Source: Pristionchus mayeri (taxonomy: Eukaryota; Nematoda; Chromadorea; Rhabditida; Neodiplogasteridae). From it: a stretch of 64,000 nt of DNA. This document shows positions 22,736 through 34,349 of the stretch, in pieces (within the stretch, counting starts at the first letter, position 1; the number at the start of each line of letters is the position of its first letter). A model generated the notes under the pieces. It made no database searches, was not told the origin of the DNA, and was given only the letters and a program-made list of their open reading frames with translations. Location of the stretch: positions 37,970,907-38,034,906 of the forward strand of contig BTRK01000004.1 of NCBI GenBank assembly GCA_036245805.1. Reading direction: 5' to 3'. The position numbers and the translations under genes are program-made.

Positions 22736-22919
22736 GCTGTATTTTAGGGCACACGTTGCATGACACAACGGACTACGAGTTCTGTTCTCACAGTATATGA
22801 AAATATGTGTTCAAATAGCATGTTTATATGCTTCCGTTGCCGTTGAACCAAACTCAAAGTCACGCTTTTTTTGTTTAAAATGTGCATCTTTTTTCTTCCC
22901 CTGATAGAAATTCAGATAT

Positions 22920-24117
22920 AGCTATATCACATGTATCATGAGTCAGCGGGGGAAAAACCACACCCGGGAACAATTTCCAACTTTTATTTTTTGTTTGGCT
23001 TTATATTATTTTGGTAGCATACCCTAGAGACAACTCTCCGAAAAATCCAGGTCACAGGTCCCAGATCCGGATTTTAGGAATTTTCCGGTTTTGCATCCGG
23101 CTCTACCGTATTTCAGCTCCAAGTTGTGCTACGGACGTGGAATTGGGCTCAAAATAAGCGGAAAATGCGATGAATAACTTTTCTGTTAAGCGTGAAGCTA
23201 TCGGACTGAAAGTTAAAAATAAATAAAATAAATAAATAAAATCATACCATCTCGGGGAGTAGGAAACAAAGTGAATTTTATCGCAGATTATGGAAGCTCA
23301 ACTTCATGCACGAAATTTTAGGGGGGGGGGGGACTTTTTTCGAAATTTTGCTCCGAAGGTCGAAATTCTGAGATGTCAAATTTTGAAAAATTCTCATCTC
23401 GCAGATTTATCATTTCAATCGATCAGTTATATCAATTTCTAACATTTCTTAACCAAAGACATTAGATGACATTGAAAGAGTATGAATTTTCAGCATTTCA
23501 AAAAAAAATCAATTTCCGAATCGATTTTGTTGTTGTGCTGAAAATTCAAGTTCTATCAACGTCATCTAACTTCTTTGATCGAGCAATGTTAGAAACTGAT
23601 AGAACTGATCGATGAAAAATTTTCAAAATTTGACATCTCATATTTTCGACCTTCGGAGCAAAATTTCGAAAAAAAGCCCCCCTAAAATTTCCAATTACTA
23701 TTTTTCCAATATGTGTATGAAGTTAAGCTTCCATAATGTGCAATAAAATTCACTTTGTTTCCTACTCCCTGAGATGTTATGATTTTATTTATACCTGGAA
23801 TTTCAGTTTTTCGTTCATATTTTTTAACTTTCAGTCCGATAGCTTCACGCTTAACAGAAAAGTTATTCATCGCATTTTCCGCTTATTTTGAGCCCAATTC
23901 CACGCCCGTAGCACAACTTGGAGATGAAATACGCTAGAGGCGGATCCAAAACCGGAAAATTCCTAAAAGCCGGATCTGGGACCTGTGACCTGGATTTTTC
24001 CGGAGAGTTGTCTCTAGTGTATGCTAGCACCATAATATAAAGCTAAACAAAAATAAAAGTTGGAAATTGTTCCCGCATACCTTCACTGACTGATACCTGT
24101 GATATATAGTTGTTGTT
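22920..24117. repeat. Foldback element, relative of 7631-10852
   Basis: A palindrome of about 1.2 kb centred near 23510. Its ends TATCACATGTATCATGAGTC and its right-arm complement match the termini of the nested element in copy 1. Both arms also share TTTTCCGGTTTTGCA-like text with that element. A run of 12 G occurs at 23321-23332 in the left arm; the right arm has only CCCCCC at that point. Confidence 0.85.
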
Positions 24118-25650
24118 GCGTAGAAATTCTAAAAAATGTATGATGCTAATAATCTATTCGCTTATGATCGCATCGCAATCGATCAAAATCGCATCAGCTC
24201 TGAGAATTTTCATTTTGTTTACTGAAATGCATGTTAAGAAATATTAAAAATTTTGTAAATCAATAAAACAAAAAATATATTTTTAACAATCCTATAATTA
24301 AAAAGAACTTGCTTCGTATAGATAACTTACAAAGGCTTTCGTAGGATCCTGTACCATGCGCCTCCGTTAGTCCGTACATGGGAGGTGAGTGGAGAAAGGA
24401 GGAGGGATTCGATTCGGCGTATGTATGTATCGGTGAGCTTCTACTTTTTTATGAATCAATTAGCTTAGCTTATTGCATAACTTATTTTCCTAATATTGAA
24501 TTTATCTTTGTTAATGAAAAAACTGACCATTCAAAGCGACTTGCTCCTTCGTATTTCGCTTTCCTTTTTACGTATTTCCTTTTCTTAGTTTGTTATTCAT
24601 ATCTTTTTAATTGTGTTAACTGTTCTTTCCCAAATTACAGCCGGGCAGGGCGCAGCTGCGGGCGATGTGCCGGCTCTCGCAGCGCAAGGGTCCTCTCGGC
24701 GGTACGTTGTAGATGGAAAGGAGAATGCGGAATTCATTATTTTGCGCAGGCATCGCTACGAACGGTACCACCTCCATAGATGCCGGTTTCGAGGCATACG
24801 AGGGAGTGGGAATCGTCCATGTTTCTGTGGTTAGCGGATGGAAATAGTAAATGATTTGTATCACGAATGAATTCTAGGAAGTCCCACCACGAAGATATTG
24901 TGTTCGCAATGGGAAACTGTATTGAATTTACCCGGAGAAAGATGCGATAATTACGAAGAGAGAGTGGAACATAAATTAACTAGAATCGAACCTGCGCTTT
25001 CATTGAACTTATGCAAATGGCTTTAGAGGAGTTTGTGTCACTTGGGATGTAGCGATTCATGTTCGGACGGCTGGCTTCAATTGCTCGTAATACTGGAAAA
25101 CTAATTTGTCAACTAATTTTTTTACTCCTTTACAATTAATTAGCACACCGATCAGTAAGAAAATTCTCCTTGAATGTTTTAATTTATTTCAACGCTACGT
25201 GCAAAGTCAATATCTTAATATTACAAATATTTTCCACTCTGAAATTGGTGTTACACAGGTAACTTCTCCATCGAGCGTCGAAAATGTGGTGAAGGGCGTT
25301 GTGTACATTCTGAAGACTTTCAAGGCCGACAAACTCGAGGAGGCTAAGCGTCGCGCCAAGAAGAGTATGCTCACGTAAGAATTATGTTCCAGTGCTTGAT
25401 TTTTTGTTGTGACGACTTTTCGTTGCTTCATGAGTAACGGGGTTGTTTATTGTGGATCATAGGTAGACTCTACCGCCCTCCATCTAGACGACACGCTCAG
25501 GTTTTGCATGCCGCTATGCTTAGGGTATATCAGCCACTAATCGTACTACAAAGATGAAATTTCTGGTAATATTGGATTTTGTTTGGTGCTGGTAGCACCG
25601 TACAACTCTATTTGATAATTTTTTTTAAAAATAGTTATTTGGGTTGGCAA

Positions 25651-25792
25651 TAGGGTTTCAATTTTCAGGTCATTTTGGCTCATTTTCGAATATGTCTCAG
25701 GTGCTCTACATAGCTCATGAGGTCATAAGCTATCTAACGCACTTGAAACACATCCGAAACTGGCCCAAAATTACCTGAAAATTGAAACCCTA
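25651..25792. repeat. 142-bp MITE with 8-bp target duplication
   Basis: TAGGGTTTCAATTTTCAGG at the left and its near-perfect complement at the right. GTTGGCAA is duplicated on both sides (25643-25650 and 25793-25800). The 8-bp duplication suggests hAT-type mobilisation. Situated in the intron between 25374 and 26283 of UQCRC2 copy 2. Confidence 0.85.
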
Positions 25793-26382
25793 GTTGGCAA
25801 TACGAATGCGAAATCTCAAATTCGAAATGAGTAGGGGGAGAGATGCGAATTCGCAAACACCGTTAAAAAGCACAACCCCTCTCGTCCCTATTTCCTACAA
25901 GTTACCGGAAAAAGCAGATAAACTACAATAAAATCTACAACAAAATCTATACATATTTTGTGAGATGCCATTCCGTAGATGTTTATTGCTGAATGAATTG
26001 GCTAAAGCATATCATAATAACATAGGGCTTGGTATTGGCGGGAACTCCAGACTGAATAAGAACAAATTTGCACTGGCATAGCATTGAAAAAAACCAGCCT
26101 AGAACCTTTGCTTTTATGTTTCCGTTCTCTATTGCAATTTTGAAAATTGCACGAGAGCGACGTTACGCAACTAGTCGGCGCCAAGGAACGAGAATCTTTC
26201 GCGACTTCCCGAATCATAAAATAAAATTGTGCAATATATTTTAGTTCACCCAATACGTTCATATTCTCCCTTATTGTTTCAGATTGGAGGCAAATGAACC
26301 GCCCGTTGCCCAGGCAATTGTACGCTCGAAGGAAATCCTCGCCGGAAGGGGATATGATGCAGTGCTTGCAGCGATCGATAAT

Positions 26383-27348
26383 GTGAGCAACTTATTTAAG
26401 TTTTCAAACAGCCACGGACGGCATCTTCCATGAATTTCATTCTAGAAATGCGTGAGCCGTGATTGGGCAAAATAATCAACACTATCGTGAAGTGTGATGA
26501 ACGTACATCACATTAACACATGTAATTCGGATTGGGCACAAAAGACCTGTTCACACAAGGTGCAAATTTCCGAGTGGGGTTCAGTTCGCCATAACCAAAA
26601 TGTGTTTCGTTTACTGCGGATCCGCACAAACTGGCCTATCGAAACCAAACCGATTTCATCATGAAGCTTCCTACATGAGGAGCTTATATTTGCTTTATGG
26701 TGGGCTTTCATCATTACAATCAGAAGATGCAGTCATCAACACTAATATGACGAAATTTACACATCCAAATCAGTGTATTTCAAAGCTTCCTGATTAGATT
26801 ATAGATGATGGTCCCGCATTTTTGTGTGTATCTGCATCAGCTACCCTCGCACTATCCCTTATTAACTTCACATAGTCATGGGATTCCTGAGAATTCAGAA
26901 ATGATACTCCAAAAATAACAACTGAAAGTCAAAATTTTGTTCGTTGAGGTCAATATTCGGATTTTTCGATAACTCTCATTTTTGAAAAGGGGATGACACG
27001 AGGTCTCAAATTTCACGAATGGTAAAGTTACCCCATATAGTAAGATTAAAGCGCCCCTGTACAAAAGTCAGTCTCTATAACACAAAAGGCAGGAAAGGTG
27101 TCAACTCAAGTGTGATTTATTTTCTACGTGGCTTATTTGATATTCTCTAATCTTGGGATTGAGCAAGGTAGCACCGCTTTCAACCACTTTTTTGAAAGAG
27201 CATTCAAGGGGCTTCTCAATAATGTATGTGAAGATGTCCAGTCTATTTTCCCTGCAAAGAAACAGCGAGCCCAACTCTTTCGAAATTTTATTGAAAAATT
27301 CGATCGTGGTTAACGATCGATTTCTCCAATGATTTAAAAGCACGGCAC
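26383..27348. other. Replacement segment where copy 2 lost its last coding exon
   Basis: Starts with the GTGAGC donor equivalent to that of copy 1 and ends just before CTCAAAATGGAATAATTCCC, which matches the end of the copy 1 final exon. In between, the sequence has no similarity I can see to copy 1. It is AT-rich, with short mirror-like ORFs and no transposon ends recognised. Confidence 0.55.
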
Positions 27349-27512
27349 TCAAAATGGAATAATTCCCTGTCTATTTGCCTCACGGTTTCGGGATATTACT
27401 ACTATGTTGTTCTACAGAGATGTTTGTTATCCTTCTGTTAAGTATACCTTTTTGTTTATCGCAGTTGACGTTTGGTTGAGATTATTCTGAAAATTTTCTT
27501 GATTCGCCTTCC
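27349..27512 (+). pseudogene. Relic of UQCRC2 last codons and 3' UTR
   Basis: CTCAAAATGGAATAATTCCC and the following text (TATTTGCCTCACGGTTTCGG and more) match 18815-18990 of copy 1. The coding part of the exon upstream is gone. It proves that copy 2 once had the same 3' end as copy 1. Confidence 0.85.
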
Positions 27513-27559
27513 ATATTGTTTTAAAAAAAGATTTTTCCAACAGATTTTTAAAAATAAAT

Positions 27560-27712
27560 TTATTCCACTACTTCAGTTTTATACCTAGCGATGATTCCCA
27601 TGTCTGCAGGGGGCTCTGGTCGCTGAGGACCTCGTAGATCTTCCGGTAGCCTGGGACGAGCCACTGCGTGACCCTCGATGTCCATGACAATTTCACTTGA
27701 CAAGCCAGCCAT
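27560..27712 (-). CDS. Small 50-codon ORF, unknown
   Basis: Reverse-strand ORF from ATG at 27712 to TAA at 27560: starts MAGLSSEIVMDIEGHAVARP and ends IIARYKTEVVE, Pro- and Arg-rich in the middle, without membrane segment or signal peptide. AATAAA overlaps the stop codon, which would give a minimal 3' UTR. A T/C-rich tract separates it from the divergent acetyltransferase gene, so the two could share a promoter region. I do not recognise the family. It may be the last exon of a longer gene or a genuine small protein. Confidence 0.4.
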   Translation of the reverse strand: MAGLSSEIVMDIEGHAVARPRLPEDLRGPQRPEPPADMGIIARYKTEVVE

Positions 27713-27986
27713 TATCCTCTCGAATACTTAAATTGATCAAAGTTCAATCTCTCTCTCTCCCTCCCTCCCTCCCTCTCATTCTCCACTCATTTCGACTCCT
27801 TTCCTCCTCTCGATGCGGTCTCCTCTCCTCATCGCGCGTCGATTCAAGTTCGCAGTGGTGAGGAATCGATAATTTCGTCGATCGATAATCAGCTAGGAAG
27901 TTTAGTCATAATGTAGTTCAATGTATTATTTCTCTTAGCAGCTATAACGTTAAAAATCCTTCTTAAATTATCATTTCCTATTCGAG
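27713..27986. other. CT-rich spacer between divergent genes
   Basis: Holds a pyrimidine simple repeat (CTCTCTCTCTCCCTCCCTCC, about 27747-27778) and AT-rich sequence up to the acetyltransferase exon. No definite promoter element. Confidence 0.4.
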
Positions 27987-30270
27987 GTGGACACAGCGGA
28001 GGCTCTGGCGAAGCGAAAGGTCGAAGTGGCCAAGAAATACGAGATCAGACCGGTAAATCATCTCCCTACCGTTGCAAAGACAATTTTCGATCAATCTAAT
28101 GTCCGCAAACAACGTACAAAATCGAATTACTCTCAATTTCGTTTGTTTTCGACCGCTCAAAACGAGAGGAAGTGTGTGAAATGGGATTTGATTGCAATTG
28201 AATTTTGCATTCAATGATGTTTTAGGTCAGTAAAATCCGGCAAAAGTGGGTATTTTAGATCTCGATGGTCGACTTTCCGCAACTGATGGACATGGACGAG
28301 GAATTCGTGGCCGACGAACCACTCCTGCAGGCGAGTTTCACCTGAAATGAGGAGTGGGCGGAGCCTAGGACATCCTTCCTCTCGGCACGAGGTCTGATGA
28401 GAATTATAGCGCAGGCAGCATGATATAGTTGTTCTTATCCGACCTAGGGTCTTCCTCTCTCCGCTCATCTTTCGCTCTTTCGCCTCTGGATACCACGATT
28501 TCATTGACATCAATGTTTTTCTAGCGCCCGCAGGCTACTCTTTCAGTGAAAACTATATTTAGCGATGAAAACGACCGATCGGGCACTTGAGAAGTATTTT
28601 TAATAATAATATATTCAATTAAAATTGCAATAATTAATCAAATTGGAGGCAGTAAACGCGACGTTTCCCCTGTATCGTCGCTCGCTGGAGGTTCTCTTCA
28701 CACAGGCGATCGCCGCTCAGAATATCGTCCAGACTTCGCTCATCGTCACGCACAAGGTTCGGTAGAATGAGGGGAATATGGTAGGTGGCGGATGGTTGTT
28801 GGCAGGGCACAATTATGATTTGGCCCACCGCAGAGATAAATTGAATGACTAGGATTTCATTAGACATGAAAGTTTACTATTATCACAAATAATGCTTGAT
28901 AGTGGATCACTGTAGTACGTGGGACACAACGATGAATGGATACGGTGTTTATCGATTGCAGGCAACGGGTCGTCCGATCGGATTCCGTCTCTATTCGCCG
29001 GTGTGGAGGGACGAAATTCGCCGCTGTCCGTATGCGATTCCCAAACACGCGCCGAACGCATACGAAATGAGCGCGCGTGAGGAGTTGTTTTATTAATCAT
29101 TGATTGGATTGAGTTTCCCATTGAAATTTTAAAGTAGTATTGCAATAAAATATGCAACATGTATTTCTTTCTACCTAGTTGCACAGAACCCCTGGTTGGG
29201 AATGGACTGTGATCAAAGATCAAAGATCAAAAACTCAGATGCGATGCAGAAGCTCTTCTACGACAAGTTCTGGGAGATGAACCCCGATGAGACGGTGAGG
29301 GAATGGAAGGAGATCAACGATTACGAAAAATATTAACAAAAAGAGGGGGGGTTCTATTTTTCCAATGCTCGGGAATAGTGCACCAATTGCTGTTGGGAAG
29401 ACCAAAGATCGACAATTGGCAGTTAGTTTTTGATGATTGAAAGCGAACAATCAACGATAAAAAGATTACAAGGTTCATCACCAGGTGACATTCCGTGGCG
29501 AGACAGTGCACGTCTCTGCTGGGCATCGCGACTCCGGCCTCTTCCCCGTCCTCTACGAGTATGGATTGAGATACTATGAGATACGAGAGGTAAGTTATGT
29601 CAGGGTATACTGTAGTGGGAATTACAAAATGAATTCGGCAACTCGGTTTCGCCGCTGAAAATTTCATGTTAAAGCCTGTCTGAAACTCCGTTTTGTCATC
29701 TCTATACTCTAAAAGTAAAATAGTAGTTAGAAATACTTCCTTACATTGCAAAATAAAATTTAAGAAAATAATTTAAGAAAACGGGCGCTCGAATCTTCAC
29801 GGGCCCTGCGACGAAGCAGAAGATCGAGGTGGATTTAATTGTTTAAATTATTGTATAAATAAAATATTAATTAATTAATTAATTAAGGAGCTGAACTTGC
29901 TCGCTACGATGACTGCTGTGTACAAGGGACCGGAGACTGTGAAGAGAGTCGATGGGACTGAGGTGAGAGATTACTGAGCTCTAATGGTTTTTCCGTCCAT
30001 ATGGACCATAACTTGCTTTAGTGGACGACTTGATTATGCGCTAGGTTGCACTAAAATGATTGCATCATTCCTACTTTGATGTATCAAACCGGTCTATTGC
30101 CCAACTTTAGTACACTAATGCGATTAGGCTTTGGACAGTTTTTGGATGATGAATCTTCTTATGTTGTTATTATTGGGCCAATTAGGCTTTCGAATCGCAC
30201 TTTTTGAATAATTTTACATGAACATTCTCAGGTTGCCCTTCCGTGTGGTCCGATCTCTCTGATGACTTGA
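27987..30270 (+). CDS. GNAT-like N-acetyltransferase gene, 5' end not found
   Basis: Nine phase-consistent exons: 27987-28052, 28259-28330 (GC donor), 28649-28756, 28962-29076, 29239-29294, 29485-29589, 29778-29828, 29888-29962 and 30232-30270 (stop TGA). The product has the layout of the nematode GNAT family related to arylalkylamine/dopamine acetyltransferases: EEFVADEPLLQA near the start, TSLIVTHKATGRPIGFRLY as the central beta strands, KLFYDKFWEMNPDE, then the acetyl-CoA-binding region around HVSAGHRDSGLFPVLYEYGL (the usual Arg/Gln-Gly-x-Gly loop is altered to GHRDSG), YYEIREKTGARIF, and a short C-terminus ending CGPISLMT. No in-frame ATG precedes the first exon, so at least one 5' exon is missing from the model. 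Splice sites and frame are intact, so it is probably functional. The substrate cannot be told. Confidence 0.68.
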
Positions 30271-30388
30271 GACATGAAGGGAGCACTCGCGTGTGATGTG
30301 AAACCACACTGGGAGAAGATGGGATTGGCCTGAGACTCGCACTTATCACTATCGATAAAGTTCTACGATGAAATGGACTTTGATATAT

Positions 30389-31287
30389 TAGGTTGATTCA
30401 TAAGTTTCGCTCCATTTTCACGCCTGAAGTTTTTCAACTATAATTTGCTTCGAACTTTATCAAATCTCCCATTCCTTTTTGCGTGATATTAGTACATGTG
30501 CGCTCTCCATAGCGCACCTATACTCATACGTGATCAATCGATTCTACTGGAATGTCAAGGATCGAAATGCCACAAACTTGATATTTGGCACAACCAATTT
30601 GATGGAATGGTACTAATTGCGTAATCATGATAGCGCCACAACAACGCTATTTTCGTAAAGTATTTTACATGGACATTCTCATTGTAGACGTGCATCGGAT
30701 CAGCCTTGAAACTGCCTGACCAGATAGGCAGGAATTTCATAGTTTTGAATTCTTTAATATTGCGAAATTTGTTTCGTGAAGCTGCGCATTTCTGATGAAC
30801 GAGCTAATGGTCTTAAATTTATCAGAAGTGGAAGAGCATATCATGTGGATGCTACCATTAAATAATTGTGGAGATTCAGCATTCCATTCAAAAGCCACAT
30901 TTGGAATAATCGCAAAAGTGAAATTTGATGACCAGTTTCGCTAATTTTCACTATGCGCGCTCCTCGAGAGAGTCTGAAATTCCGTTTTCAAGTGTTTATT
31001 GGAAACATTGACCCTCACTTACTGACTTCACAAAAATACAGCGATTGTATCACATTCGTTTTGTTTAAACGACGGCTTGAACACACAACTCAAAATCCGG
31101 TCAATTCGTCACTTTTTCGAAAAATATTTTTTTACTGCGGAACGAAGTGGAGTTGATTCATATAAAACAAAAAATTTATGTGCACCTATTGTCACTCAAA
31201 TAATGCCAAAGTAGTCATGAACACAAGTGAACCACTAGCGAGTAATCTATAGAAATGTCTTGGAGCGAAACTTATGAATCAACCTGA
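30389..31287. mobile_element. Mariner-derived non-autonomous element
   Basis: Termini TTAGGTTGATTCATAAGTTT and its complement (ending AACTTATGAATCAACCTGA) are flanked by TA. Length 0.9 kb. No transposase ORF. Similar ends bound 59419-60323. The ends resemble those of mariner elements such as the one at 5902-7150 (TTAGGTTGG...). Confidence 0.85.
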
Positions 31288-31371
31288 TACAACCGAAGAG
31301 ATACACCGGGAAAGATTTTGTTATAGTTCTTAACCACTGTGTCACAAGGTTTCGCTGCTGACATTCGCTTG

Positions 31372-32512
31372 TCTATCACGCCCCTCACGAGAGAATCGAT
31401 CTGAGCTTGGGAAAGGAAGCATTTTTGGTTATCGAGTTTTCGATGGTTTAGAGCTTCCCTAGACTCAATTAAGACCCCCCTAACAGGAATAGTCCATACG
31501 ACCATTCCTGTTCGAGTTGCTGCACCGGTCGCTCACTCACCTCCCACTTTGCCTATCAATTGAAACACTTCAGAATTAAGCTATAACGCTCATTTTTCGT
31601 TTCCCCAGCTAACTTTCGATGCTCTATCGACCAGTATAGTTCATTTACACATGGTTTAATTTTTGAAGACACTACATTCAACGAGGTGTAATCTGAAAAC
31701 TGTTCGAATGTGTTGTTAAATTTGTATAGGGTAGATGCCTTTTTCCGAGACGATTCGATTAAGGGGTTTATGCTCCCATATCTCGGGTGGTAACTTAGTT
31801 CCGTAAGGAAACAACGTTTTCAAATGATTTGAACTTATTTTGACAGTGGATTTTAATTAAATTTCCCCTCAGCCGCTCGGGTTTTCAACTGAGTTTCACG
31901 GGAATGATTGGGTTAAAAATAATGTTTGCAGTGATCACCCAGTCATTCCCGTGAAACTTATTTGAAAAACCGTGAGACTGAACACAAGCAGGGCGGAATG
32001 AAAGGAAATTTAATTAAAATCCGCTGTCAAAAATACGTTCAAATCATTTGAAAAAGTTTTTCGCATGCGAAACTAAGTTACCACCCGAGATATGGGAGCA
32101 TAAACCCCTTAACAGAATCGTCTCGGAAAAACGCATCTACCCTATAAAAATTTAACAGCACATTCGAACAGTTTTCAGATTACACCTCGTTGATTGTAGT
32201 GTCTTCAAAAATTAAACCATGGGTAAATGAACTATACTGGCCGATAGAGCATCGAAAGTTAGCTGGGGAAACGAAAAATTAGCGTTATAGCTTAATTCTG
32301 AAGTTTTCTAATTGATAGGCAAAGTGGGAGGTGAGTGAGCGACCGGTGCAGCAACTCGAACAGGAATGGCCGTATGGTCTATTCCTGTTATGGGTGTCTT
32401 AATTGAGTCTAGGAAAGCTCAAAACCATCGAAAACCCGATAGCTAAAAATGCCCCCTTTCCCACGATCTGTCATTTTGAGTCGATTCTCTCGTGAGGAGC
32501 GTGCTATACAGT
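31372..32512. repeat. 1.1-kb palindrome
   Basis: Arms of over 500 bp mirror each other around about 31935. Complementary landmarks are AATTGATAGGCAAAGTGGGA, GAGTGAGCGACCGGTGCAGC and GGTTTATGCTCCCATATCTC. The right edge lies about 115 bp upstream of the first F-box-like gene, so it may include or displace its promoter. Confidence 0.85.
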
Positions 32513-32627
32513 GTCCTTTTCCCAAAGAGTTTGAGAGCTTTTCCACTGGCGTCTCTTCATTGGTGTCACGATAGTGTCTGTGCTTGATTCGTCCTTCCTT
32601 CCATCTCTCTCTAATTAGAATTAATCG

Positions 32628-33905
32628 ATGCTGACTGACGAACGTCCTCTTAATCTTGGCAATTTCCCTCCCGACATCATCCGAAGGATCATTCGCGATG
32701 AAGGATTTTCTCTGGGAAGACTGAGATTGGTAAGCAACATTCCACTGGTATGGCTCACTGCCGACAAAGAACCGAATTGATTCTAGTACTCAATGAGTTC
32801 TTCTCGAAACTGTTCGGGAAGGATATTTTTGGCTTTCATCCAGAATATTCAGATCGATCGACTTTCCAATGTATTCCTTCAGATTTCTCGAACATGGAAT
32901 ATCCTGGTTGACGAGTTTCCAACTAATCGTCAAAATCTGCCTCAACTTGATTTATGTGTTCTCACAGTGGACAAAAGTTCCAACCAGGATCACATAATCA
33001 TTAACTTGATATTTCCATCTCAACATTTCAAATTTCTCAAGGGAATGGGCGATTGGCAAGAAGTTGAGTATCGTGATGCTGAAAGGAAACTGGTTCCTGA
33101 AGACGCGGCTAACGTGGGGACAACAAGTATTCATTAGCTTATTGATATGCATTTCAGTTTATTAAAGTGGGACAAATGTTGAAATTATCGAGTGAGAGAT
33201 CGGAAAAACCGGAACTCGATTTCACCCATCGTCTTGGCCGCATTTTCTCGCGATTTTCACGTATTCGCGTGCTAGAATTGCAATTTGACAGTGGCAAAAT
33301 GCTTTCGATCGTTGACGCGGCGATTCGAAACAGTACGAGAGTGGAGAATCTATGTTTTGTTACCCAAAACTTTAACCAAAGTTTCCAGTGAGCTCAGACG
33401 AATTACGATATAATTTATATAATAATTACAATAAGGCGAACGAATACATTGCCACTGTACTTTGTACCGAAATATAGACAATGTTGTATCCTTTATTGGA
33501 GTGCTTCAACCTAATTATGCAATATAACAATTCCAGATCGTTCACTCTCGCCAAGGCCCGCGAGCACGAGCTGCACGATGTTGCCATATTTGCTGAACAG
33601 ATTGAAGATAGCAATATCGGTAAAAAATTGAATTCGAAGTGAAGACGCCAAATTTTGCAATTTTTTCGATTTCAGAAGTATACCTTCATTCCATTTCGAA
33701 ACTGGCCCGTCAATTCATCCTAGTGCAAGATGGTAGCGTGCCTTCAAGTGAAATGTTCGGAAAATCGAAGAAATTCTGGGTGACATTTGCTGATGATATG
33801 GTGGACAATGGAATGATGTCCGTCAAATTTTTGGTTGAAAAAAAGATGTTCGTTAAGCGATTGTCATTTCTGCGGAAAATTATGCTTCGACTGGAATTTG
33901 AATAG
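32628..33905 (+). CDS. F-box-like protein, gene A
   Basis: Five exons in phase: 32628-32729, 32883-33113, 33158-33387, 33537-33619 and 33676-33905 (TAG). The start MLTDERPLNLGNFPPDIIRR and the first junction give FPPDIIRRIIRDEGFSLGRL followed by LRLISRTWNILVDEF, the pattern of an F-box (L/F-P-x-[DE]-[IV]...L-R-L-[IV]-S-x-x-W). F-box proteins bind Skp1 in SCF ubiquitin ligases. The rest, about 200 residues, has no repeat I can name; it includes RLGRIFSRFSRIRVLELQF, AREHELHDVAIFAEQIED and KKFWVTFADDMVDNGMMSV. Gene B downstream shares the same exon layout. No defects seen. The substrate is unknown. Confidence 0.65.
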
Positions 33906-34349
33906 CTCAGATACGATTTTGAATTTATTGTACTCCGAGATTCGCTTTTGTCGTCAGATATTCGCAATTTTTAGCGCGATAAATTGTGTGCTCTTGATAC
34001 ACTCTTAAAAGCATGTACTTGAAGATATGTGATCCCTTTTTTGATACCATTTCATAATAGTGATGCGAATTCGTACCTGTCTCCCTCTTACGCAACATAT
34101 CCATGATCCTCAGGAAGACGAGGTTAGATAGTTGAACTAACTTGGTCTATCATTTGTTTGTATCGAGTGAAAATAGTTACTGGATATATCTTATCAACAG
34201 TGAGAAAGAGAAAGCATCGCCACCGGGCATCTCATCGCATCACTCTGCGTCATCTCTGCATATAATATCTCTTATTAATTGCTTTCCTTAGCTCTTATAT
34301 TTCCGTTGTTCATTCGTTTCCTTAGCAAGTAACTCATTTTTCTTTCTAG

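Larger units (their letters stand above)
19382..26382 (+). pseudogene. UQCRC2/ucr-2-like complex III core-2 gene, copy 2 (3'-truncated)
   Basis: Exons: 19382-19447, 19644-19712, 19825-19892, 20381-20450, 21513-21635, 21787-21866, 21982-22046, 22240-22361, 24345-24432, 24641-24701, 24750-24829, 25259-25374 and 26283-26382. The first exon MLFRAAARSAHTFGRSPRVL is a good mitochondrial presequence (Arg-rich, no acidic residue). Next come LPSGLIVVSAETP and LTYRAGTRYETDE, then the same blocks as copy 1 (SPDYLGIQVSVPRR, YGVNVDHEKL, AGQGAAAGDV, YEGVGIVHVSV, VVKGVVYILKTF). Two defects are visible. Exon 24641-24701 is 67 bases shorter than its copy 1 partner, which changes the frame. The last coding exon (VTASQVK...ISNVPRR in copy 1) is missing; only its end and 3' UTR remain at 27349-27512. 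Probably a pseudogene; a working gene would have to lie outside this window. Confidence 0.8.

Noticed and set aside
29314..29751. 145-codon reverse ORF
   Set aside because: Antisense to the acetyltransferase exons, which have splice-phase support.
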